Source: Bacteroidales bacterium UBA3630
GTDB lineage: Bacteria; Bacteroidota; Bacteroidia; Bacteroidales; P3
DNA: 12,551 bases
Direction: 5' to 3'
Assembly: GCA_002373995.1 (NCBI GenBank)
Contig: DFLB01000031.1
Coordinates: 145,332-157,882 of the forward strand
Made by a program: the position numbers and the translations under genes. The notes under the pieces are model-generated. The model did not search any database. It had not been told where the DNA came from and saw nothing but the letters and a program-made list of their open reading frames with translations. This document shows positions 7,680-12,551 of this stretch, one piece after another. The first letter of the stretch is position 1. Every line of letters begins with the position of its first letter.

Positions 7680-7711
7680 TTTGGCCAATCCAGCGAAAAG
7701 TGTTACTTTTG
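7680..7711 (+). promoter_or_regulatory. Bacteroidetes-type promoter of the phosphatase-led gene run
   Basis: TTTG (7680-7683), a 20-nt spacer and TACTTTTG (7704-7711) fit the TTTG-N19-21-TAnnTTTG consensus exactly. Transcription should start near 7718, giving a leader of about 70 nt that is A-rich just before ATG 7790, as is usual for this phylum. Confidence 0.85.
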
Positions 7712-7789
7712 CAATCCAAATAACAGAGAGAAAAGAAAGACGAAACGCTAAGGAAACGGAATAAAAACTATACAATCCAAACATTAAAA

Positions 7790-9397
7790 ATGAAGAAAAT
7801 ACTACTAGCTTTTGCTGTGTGCACGATATGCATACACCTTTCGGCCCAAGATTTGGACACCGTACCCTATTACCTTGACAACCAGATGCCCGACGCTGGC
7901 GTCTACCTACCGGCACCGCCCGACACCAGCAGTATGCTCTTTATCGACGACTTCCAGCAGTGGATATGGGGGAAGTCGATGCGTGCCACACCACGCGGCC
8001 AGCGCGCCAGCTGGGAGTCGGAGTACAGCGTAGCACGCATGTGCCAGATCTATAGCGAAGCCATGGGCTTCACCATCAGCAAGGAGGCCACACCGGCCAT
8101 CTACCGGTTGGTGTCGCGCGGACAGAAGACCGCAGCACAGGCCGTCGACAGGGCCAAAGCGCGGTATATGCGCATCCGCCCGTTTGCGCGCATGAACGAG
8201 CATGTGGCCGGTGCCTTCGACGACGAAGAGCACCTGCGCGGCAACGGTTCCTATCCGTCGGGGCACACCTCGCTGGGATGGACCACGGCACTGCTCCTGG
8301 CACAGATGGCACCCGAGCAGCAAGACACCATCCTGCGCCGCGGATGGGAATACGGCGAGAGCCGTGTCATCGTGGGTGCCCATTGGCAGAGCGACGTCGA
8401 CGCAGCCCGCCTGGCGGCCAGCAGCTGTGTGGCACGCCTGCAGGCAAGTCCCGAATACCGTTCCGACCTCGCCGCCGCACGTGCCGAATACCTGCTGTGG
8501 CACGGCACAGCACCGGCCAACGTGCCCTATCCCAACAGTCGCCGCATCCTACCGCCACCCATCGACACGGCATCCTACCGCTACCAGGGCGACGTAGCCG
8601 CCCACTGGCTTGCCCGAAGCCTGCGCAACACGCCGCGTGGCGTGCAGGCCCTGGTCGACCATTCAAAACATGTGGAAGACTTCCTGAGCCAGTATTCCGA
8701 CTGTCTCGATATGCCGCTCGACACCACCGTGGCGCCCAACATCACGGCCTACCTGACCTACGTGTACACAACGCTGCGCGCCGAGTCGCGCCGCCTGAAG
8801 AACAGCGGCTTCCGCCGCCGTCCCTACGCCCAGCTGGGCGACGGATCGATGATTCCCGAGGAGGAGGAAGAAGAGTCCACCGACTCGTCCTACCCCTCCA
8901 CCCATTCCACCCTGGGATGGGGGCTGGCACTGGCCATGGTGGAACTGACCCCCGACAGCATGAATGCCATCCTTGAGCGGGGCTTTGAATACGGCTACAG
9001 CCGTGTCATCGCAGGCTACCATTGGGCCTCCGACGTGCAGGCCGCACGTCTGCTGGCCTCCTACACCTTCGTCCGCATGCAGCGCGAGCCGGAATTCCAG
9101 ACGCTGGCCGCCGCCGCCCGCAACGAATACGCCGCCCTGCGTGGATATACCGGCATAGCTCCCGTCGACAACGCCCCCACCGCCACCCTCACCCGCAGCG
9201 GGGACAACATTGTGCTGACCTTCGCAAATGGACAGGAGTCCGGTGTGCTCAACATCTACTCGGTCGACGGCAAGGTACTCCGCAGCATGACCGTGAACAG
9301 CAACACCTTCACCAGCCTCGCAGGGTTGCCGCATGGCACCTATATCGCCACCTTCACCGGCCGCACCTCCTTCGTCAGCCTCAAAACCACGAAGTAA
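7790..9397 (+). CDS. Secreted tandem-domain class A acid phosphatase (PAP2) with T9SS-like sorting tail
   Basis: The 535-aa product starts with a signal peptide (MKKILLAFAVCTICIHLSAQ, cut near residue 20). Two PhoN-like phosphatase domains follow. Domain 1 has the full KX6RP-PSGH-SRX5HX3D signature: K123, R130/P131, P156-S-G-H159, S191/R192, H198 and D202. Domain 2 repeats it with K337, R344/P345, S404/R405, H411 and D415, but has PSTH (369-372) in place of PSGH. Both domains begin with a (L)PxPxDT segment and an R-x-TPRG motif, so an internal duplication is clear. Residues about 455-535 (VDGKVLRSMTVNS ... LPHGTYIATF ... SLKTTK) look like a Por_Secre_tail domain, implying export across the outer membrane by T9SS. 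Class A enzymes hydrolyse phosphomonoesters non-specifically. The gene is first in a co-directional run; the next gene starts 30 nt after its stop. Single-domain enzymes are about 250 aa, so the length fits two domains. Confidence 0.9.
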   Translation: MKKILLAFAVCTICIHLSAQDLDTVPYYLDNQMPDAGVYLPAPPDTSSMLFIDDFQQWIWGKSMRATPRGQRASWESEYSVARMCQIYSEAMGFTISKEATPAIYRLVSRGQKTAAQAVDRAKARYMRIRPFARMNEHVAGAFDDEEHLRGNGSYPSGHTSLGWTTALLLAQMAPEQQDTILRRGWEYGESRVIVGAHWQSDVDAARLAASSCVARLQASPEYRSDLAAARAEYLLWHGTAPANVPYPNSRRILPPPIDTASYRYQGDVAAHWLARSLRNTPRGVQALVDHSKHVEDFLSQYSDCLDMPLDTTVAPNITAYLTYVYTTLRAESRRLKNSGFRRRPYAQLGDGSMIPEEEEEESTDSSYPSTHSTLGWGLALAMVELTPDSMNAILERGFEYGYSRVIAGYHWASDVQAARLLASYTFVRMQREPEFQTLAAAARNEYAALRGYTGIAPVDNAPTATLTRSGDNIVLTFANGQESGVLNIYSVDGKVLRSMTVNSNTFTSLAGLPHGTYIATFTGRTSFVSLKTTK

Positions 9398-9427
9398 TAT
9401 ACCTGAAAGCGAATCCCCCAAATCATC

Positions 9428-10258
9428 ATGAAACACCATCGGATCAAAATCTGGCTGCTTGTCGCCTTGCTGTCGATTGCCAGCACGACGGCGCTGACGG
9501 CGTGCAGCGAGAAAGAGGACTCCCTTGCGGGGAGACCCACCGTTGAGCGCATCGAGCAGCGGGGCACGCTACTGGTCGGCACCACGGGCGACTACCGGCC
9601 GCTGTCGTTCCGCGAGCCGGAGACGGGCGAGTACTGGGGCTTCGCCATCGAGCTGGCCGAGGCCATGGCCAAGCGGATGGGCGTGGCGGTGGAGTTCGTA
9701 CCCACCTCGTGGCCCACGCTGACAGCCGACGTGCAGGCCGAGCCGCAGCTGTTCGACATGGCCATGGGCGGCATCACCATCACCGAGGTGCGCTGCGCCA
9801 CCATGCTGATGAGCGAAGGCTACCTGGCCAACGGCAAGACCATCCTCTGCCGCACGGAGGACACCGTACGCTTCCGCTCGCTCGAGGACATCGACCGCGA
9901 GGAGGTGCGCGTGATGGTCAACCCCGGCGGCCTCAACGAGCAGTTCGCCCGCCAACACCTCACCCACGCCACCCTCATCGTACACCCCAACAACGAGGAG
10001 ATACCCTCGCTCATCGCCGATGGCGAAGCCGACGTGATGATCACCGAGATAACGGAAGCCCCCTACTATGTACAGAGTGACCCGCGCCTGGCGGCGCCGC
10101 TGCTCGACGTCCCCTTCACCCACGGCGAGATTGGCGTGCTGATGCAACAGGGGCAGGACGACCTGGTGGCCCTCGTCAACAGCATCATCCGCCAGATGAA
10201 GTCCGACGGCACCCTCCGTCAACTGACCGAGAAGTACGGATTGGTGTACGCCTACTGA
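9428..10258 (+). CDS. pheC: Cyclohexadienyl (arogenate/prephenate) dehydratase-like lipoprotein, solute-binding-protein fold
   Basis: The 276-aa product has a lipoprotein signal with lipobox LTAC (C26), so it is tethered to a membrane outside the cytosol. The mature part is a family 3 solute-binding fold. Several segments match the cyclohexadienyl dehydratase PheC rather than an amino-acid binder: TTGDYRPLSF, VPTSWPTLTAD, FDMAMGGITIT, NPGGLNEQFAR and DGEADVMITEITEA. E210 in the last segment lines up with the glutamate reported as general acid in Pseudomonas CDT (alignment from memory). PheC converts prephenate to phenylpyruvate and arogenate to phenylalanine in the periplasm. A substrate-binding role for an ABC importer is the main alternative, but no permease or ATPase gene is near. 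It lies 30 nt after the phosphatase gene and 38 nt before vsr. Confidence 0.8.
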   Translation: MKHHRIKIWLLVALLSIASTTALTACSEKEDSLAGRPTVERIEQRGTLLVGTTGDYRPLSFREPETGEYWGFAIELAEAMAKRMGVAVEFVPTSWPTLTADVQAEPQLFDMAMGGITITEVRCATMLMSEGYLANGKTILCRTEDTVRFRSLEDIDREEVRVMVNPGGLNEQFARQHLTHATLIVHPNNEEIPSLIADGEADVMITEITEAPYYVQSDPRLAAPLLDVPFTHGEIGVLMQQGQDDLVALVNSIIRQMKSDGTLRQLTEKYGLVYAY

Positions 10259-10296
10259 AAAACAGAAACCAAGACCCACGAAATACCGCAACAGCA

Positions 10297-10884
10297 ATGA
10301 CCGACACCATGACACCCGAGCAGCGGCACCGCTGCATGTCGCACATACGCAGCAAGGCTACGAAGCCGGAGTTGCTGGTGCGGCAATGGCTGTGGGGGCA
10401 TGGGTATCGGTATCGGCTGAACGTCAAGAGTGTCCCCGGCAAGCCGGACATCGTGTTGCGGCCCTACCGCACGGCGATATTCGTCAATGGGTGCTTTTGG
10501 CATGGACATGGTGTGAGAATGTGTGAACCATGGTCGGCGACCTTGTGGAGCCAATGTGGGAATGCATTAATGTGTGAGTGTGTGGAAAACTCCGCCTGCT
10601 GCAAAATCCCGCAGACCAACCGCGTCTTTTGGGTGGAGAAGATACGCCGCAACCAGAAGCGCGACCAGCGCAACTACGCCACGCTGCAGGACAATGGCTG
10701 GCAGGTCATCGTCGTCTGGGAGTGCCAGCTGAAGCCCGACAAGATAGAACACACCATGCGCGAGGTGGAGCTGGCGCTGAACAACAACCTGCTGTCAATC
10801 TATAAACACAATCCTATCCCCTACCCCACCGACGAGGATGAATGCTTGCCGATGGCAGCCGAAGAAGATGACAACCATGAATAA
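10297..10884 (+). CDS. vsr: Very short patch repair (Vsr) endonuclease with an internal insertion
   Basis: Vsr nicks 5' of the T in T:G mismatches created by deamination of 5-methylcytosine. The 195-aa product keeps the family landmarks: MSHIRSKATKPE, PGKPDIV with catalytic D51, FVNGCFWHGH with C66, H69 and H71, then FWVEKIRRNQKRDQRNYATL and GWQVIVVWECQL. Homologues are about 140-150 aa and run directly from the HxH into a short zinc loop with Cys. Here about 27 extra residues (72-98, bases 10510-10590, Cys- and Met-rich) interrupt that loop before SACCKIPQTN. The insertion keeps the frame and carries a dispersed repeat. Since it splits a zinc and active-site loop, activity is uncertain; C101/C102 may still supply the zinc ligand. 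A C-terminal tail of about 25 residues is also extra. No cytosine methyltransferase lies in the window. The stop overlaps the start of the Nudix gene. Confidence 0.9.
   Translation: MTDTMTPEQRHRCMSHIRSKATKPELLVRQWLWGHGYRYRLNVKSVPGKPDIVLRPYRTAIFVNGCFWHGHGVRMCEPWSATLWSQCGNALMCECVENSACCKIPQTNRVFWVEKIRRNQKRDQRNYATLQDNGWQVIVVWECQLKPDKIEHTMREVELALNNNLLSIYKHNPIPYPTDEDECLPMAAEEDDNHE
10510..10590 (-). repeat. In-frame inserted segment in vsr carrying dispersed repeat copy B
   Basis: Bases 10559-10583 are the reverse complement of 3650-3674 at 23 of 25 positions. The left end of the same segment holds a related unit, gtgtgagaatgtgtga (10511-10526), so direct repeats of gtgtgag flank the roughly 80-nt insert. 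Length (27 codons, no stop), position in a conserved loop and sequence similarity to the insert at 3605-3676 suggest a small mobile or recombinogenic repeat family. The strand is given by the orientation of the 25-nt unit relative to copy A. Confidence 0.6.
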
Positions 10885-11275
10885 TGACAGAAAGCAGATA
10901 CAAGTAGTGGCCGCCATTATCCACGATGCCGAAGGCCGCATCTTCGCCACGCAGCGGGGCTATGGCGAATGGAAAGACTATTGGGAGTTCCCGGGCGGAA
11001 AGATAGAGCCAGGCGAGACACCAGAAGAGGCACTGCGGCGAGAAATATGGGAGGAATTAGTGACACGCATTGCCGTGGAACGGCTGGTGGAGACGGTGGA
11101 GTGGGACTACCCCCGGTTCCACTTGACGATGCACTGCTACCTCTGCCGCGTGGTGAGCGGCCGCCTGGAGCTGAAGGAGCACGAGGCGGCGCGCTGGCTG
11201 GCCCCCGAAGAGCTGGAAAACGTCGGCTGGCTGCCGGCCGATTGGGAACTGGTGAGAAAACTAAAGACAATGTAA
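10877..11275 (+). CDS. Nudix hydrolase, MutT/NudG-like (deoxy)nucleotide pyrophosphohydrolase
   Basis: From ATG 10877 the product is 132 aa, a normal length for MutT-like enzymes. In-frame ATGs at 10868 and 10838 exist but lie inside vsr and precede no conserved residues. The start at 10877 overlaps the vsr stop (10882-10884), which implies coupled translation. The protein opens with QVVAAIIHDAEGRIFATQR, followed by WEFPGGKIEPGE. The Nudix box is G41-X5-E47-X7-R55-E56-I57-X-E59-E60; the usual Gly two residues later is Val62, a small deviation. The metal-binding glutamates are present. Such enzymes cleanse the nucleotide pool, for example 8-oxo-dGTP or oxidised pyrimidine dNTPs; the exact substrate is not readable. 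Next to vsr and near the MGMT gene, a mutation-avoidance role fits. Confidence 0.9.
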   Translation: MNNDRKQIQVVAAIIHDAEGRIFATQRGYGEWKDYWEFPGGKIEPGETPEEALRREIWEELVTRIAVERLVETVEWDYPRFHLTMHCYLCRVVSGRLELKEHEAARWLAPEELENVGWLPADWELVRKLKTM

Positions 11276-11294
11276 ACTCATAAAACAATAGCCA

Positions 11295-11732
11295 ATGGAA
11301 TACAGGAAAATAGGCGCAACGTACTATATCCGCATGGATCGAGACGATGAACTGGTGGACGGCATCCTCAGACTCTGCCGGCACGAGGGCATCGGCTCGG
11401 CCGTGTACACGGGCATCGGTGGCTGTAGTAGCGCCGAGTTGCAGACATTCATCCCTGAGAAGGGGTGTTTCGAGACCGAAACCATAGAGGGTATGCTGGA
11501 ACTGGTGTCGCTCAATGGCAACATCATCTCTGGCGACGACACCGAGCTCTACCACCACACCCACGCCCTTTTCGCCTACAAGCAGGACGGCCGGCACTGC
11601 GTGGCCGGAGGGCACCTCAAGTCCACCGTCGTGTTCTACACCGCCGAGATAGAGCTGCGCCCCACCCTGGGCGGCATCATCAAACGTGAATTCGACCCAG
11701 AGACGGGCACTGGCTTCTGGAATTTCCAATAA
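11295..11732 (+). CDS. PPC-domain (DUF296, PD1-like) protein
   Basis: The 145-aa product is a single PPC domain, the full length usual for bacterial members. Landmarks are GIGSAVYTGIGGCSSAELQ, LVSLNGNII, the histidine pair H88-x-H90 in YHHTHALF, and G105-G-H-L108 in AGGHLKSTVV followed by TAEIEL. These histidines are thought to bind a metal, and bacterial members form trimers. Plant homologues carry AT-hooks and bind DNA; no AT-hook is visible here, so DNA binding should not be assumed. The molecular role of the bacterial family is not established. It starts 19 nt after the Nudix stop and is followed after 28 nt by the DUF4298 gene. Confidence 0.88.
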   Translation: MEYRKIGATYYIRMDRDDELVDGILRLCRHEGIGSAVYTGIGGCSSAELQTFIPEKGCFETETIEGMLELVSLNGNIISGDDTELYHHTHALFAYKQDGRHCVAGGHLKSTVVFYTAEIELRPTLGGIIKREFDPETGTGFWNFQ

Positions 11733-11760
11733 GAACTCTGCGAGCATTTTTTCAACCGCT

Positions 11761-12024
11761 ATGAACACCGAACGGATAACACAGATGGAGCAACGCCTCG
11801 ACCGTGCGACGGCAGCCGTGGAAGCACTGGAAGCGGCGATAGAACAATACGACGCTGTGCGCGACGACCTCGAGGCGCTCGACGCCTACCTTGGCAGCCC
11901 CGAATGGCACGCCGACCGCGCCGACGACGAGGCCGGACGCCTGCCCGCAGATCTCAAGCGCGGCGTGCTCAGCGAGGACGCCATCTGGAACCTCCTTGAA
12001 CGCCACCGCGCACTCCAAAAGTAA
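11761..12024 (+). CDS. DUF4298 domain-containing protein
   Basis: From ATG 11761 the product is 87 aa, the normal size of DUF4298. It has an N-terminal helix ITQMEQRLDRATAAVEALE, the Y-G/L-SPEW segment, and the family hallmark DEAGRLPADLKRGVLSEDAI. The family is widespread and its function is unknown; the helices suggest a small soluble dimer or coiled coil. The frame is open upstream to 11686, but that would overlap the PPC gene, and the conserved part begins after 11761. This is the last gene before the strong terminator at 12033-12070. Confidence 0.88.
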   Translation: MNTERITQMEQRLDRATAAVEALEAAIEQYDAVRDDLEALDAYLGSPEWHADRADDEAGRLPADLKRGVLSEDAIWNLLERHRALQK

Positions 12025-12032
12025 ATACAAAC

Positions 12033-12070
12033 AGCGCCCCCCGAAGAAGACAACTTCTTCGGGGGGCGCT
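12033..12070. terminator. Bidirectional intrinsic terminator between convergent genes
   Basis: agcgccccccgaagaag (12033-12049) pairs perfectly with 12054-12070 over 17 bp around the loop acaa. It sits 8 nt after the DUF4298 stop and about 24 nt from the stop of the minus-strand gene. The T-rich flank reads on the minus strand (gtttgtattt), so it may work best for that gene, but the stem should stop both transcripts. Confidence 0.88.
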
Positions 12071-12093
12071 TGAATAGAGTGTTGGCGCAACGA

Positions 12094-12551
12094 CTATTCG
12101 ACGTCGGCGCGGGCCATAGCGTCTTTGTAGTATTTCTGGTTGATGAAGACGTCCTCCTTGTAGGGGTTGATGTGGCGCTTCTTGGCGGTGCACATGATGT
12201 AGGTGAAGGCGATGATGTTGGTCACCAAGGCCAGGGCGCTGATGACAAGCATCATCGTGGGGTTGGCGGCCACCGTGTCGACCGTGGTGCCTACCGTAGC
12301 GGCTTCGCCACCGGCCACCTCATAGAGTTGTTTCACGGTCTCGATGCCGTCGGGATACTGCACCGGCAGCACGGCCCATTTGAACCACTGGCTACCGTCC
12401 TTGAAGGTCTCTTGGAACAGGGGGAACACCTGGGCGAACATGCACCAGATGGCCAGCGTGTTGGCGCGGTTCTGGATCCAGCCACCGCGGTTCCACAGCA
12501 GGGCAGCCATCGTCGGAGCCAGCAGAAGGGCGATGCCGCAGTACCAGCTGT
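12094..12551 (-). CDS. C-terminal part of an integral membrane protein, possibly a sodium:solute symporter (partial)
   Basis: The frame is open from the right edge of the window to a TAG at 12094-12096, about 152 residues, so the start lies outside. Visible are a hydrophobic segment around WYCGIALLLAPTMAALLW, a second weaker one (ANTLAIWCMFAQVFPLF), a polar loop of about 45 residues, a clear membrane helix MMLVISALALVTNIIAFTYIM, and a charged tail (CTAKKRHINPYKEDVFINQK). The APTMAALLW segment and the layout are reminiscent of solute:sodium symporters near their last helices, but I cannot confirm the family from this fragment. Positive residues after the last helix suggest a cytosolic C-terminus. 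It converges on the gene run ending at 12024, with the shared hairpin terminator between them. Confidence 0.7.
   Translation of the reverse strand, partial: SWYCGIALLLAPTMAALLWNRGGWIQNRANTLAIWCMFAQVFPLFQETFKDGSQWFKWAVLPVQYPDGIETVKQLYEVAGGEAATVGTTVDTVAANPTMMLVISALALVTNIIAFTYIMCTAKKRHINPYKEDVFINQKYYKDAMARADVE

Noticed and set aside
8663..9439. Minus-strand open frame (258 aa) opposite the phosphatase gene
   Set aside because: Gly/Val-rich shadow of the plus-strand codons; no start signals or domains, and it covers a region with complete phosphatase motifs on the other strand.
9569..10315. Minus-strand open frame (248 aa) opposite the dehydratase-like gene
   Set aside because: Antisense shadow in a stretch near 70% G+C; the plus strand carries the conserved motifs.
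1..12551. CRISPR array, tRNA, rRNA, transposase, integrase or attachment-site repeats
   Set aside because: No regularly spaced repeats, cloverleaf or rRNA-like segments, and no recombinase motifs were seen. Island borders could not be tied to a tRNA or to direct repeats.

Overview
The window reads as chromosome of a GC-rich member of the Bacteroidales. Three things point there: two promoters with the Bacteroidetes form TTTG-N20-TAnnTTTG (4316-4347 and 7680-7711), a secreted enzyme with a C-terminal tail like a type IX secretion (T9SS) sorting domain, and families typical of the phylum (DUF6266-like, DUF4298, one-chain PurL). The genus cannot be told from the sequence.

Layout. 1-2795: 3' three quarters of purL (purine synthesis), followed by a probable terminator. 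3044-3823: a DUF6266-like gene. 3824-4488: an AT-rich gap with no convincing gene, holding a strong intrinsic terminator, a near-perfect promoter and a leader of about 135 nt. 4489-7054: a tightly packed three-gene operon (79-aa unknown protein, HNH nuclease, CoiA-like protein with a probable PD-(D/E)XK nuclease domain). It is much more AT-rich than its surroundings: I count 21 G+C of 60 at 6301-6360, against 35 of 60 at 1261-1320 and 42 of 60 at 9601-9660. It looks like a horizontally acquired, possibly defensive, island. 7158-7176: a T9G10 homopolymer. 7210-7530 (minus): a short MGMT-type alkyltransferase. 7790-12024: a co-directional run of six genes behind one promoter: duplicated class A acid phosphatase with T9SS-like tail, cyclohexadienyl dehydratase-like lipoprotein, Vsr endonuclease, Nudix hydrolase, PPC/DUF296 protein and DUF4298 protein. 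It ends at a 17-bp-stem terminator shared with a convergent, partial membrane protein gene (12094-12551, minus).

The two most interesting signals are (i) the 4489-7054 nuclease operon, which matches no defence system I can name, and (ii) a short dispersed repeat. The repeat is a 25-nt sequence found twice, 23 of 25 identical and in opposite orientation. Each copy lies inside an apparent in-frame insertion of about 70-80 nt in a coding gene (the DUF6266-like gene and vsr).

Functionally, MGMT, Vsr and Nudix form a loose cluster of DNA-damage and mutation-avoidance functions. The phosphatase and the dehydratase are both exported. No tRNA, rRNA, CRISPR array, transposase or integrase was seen.
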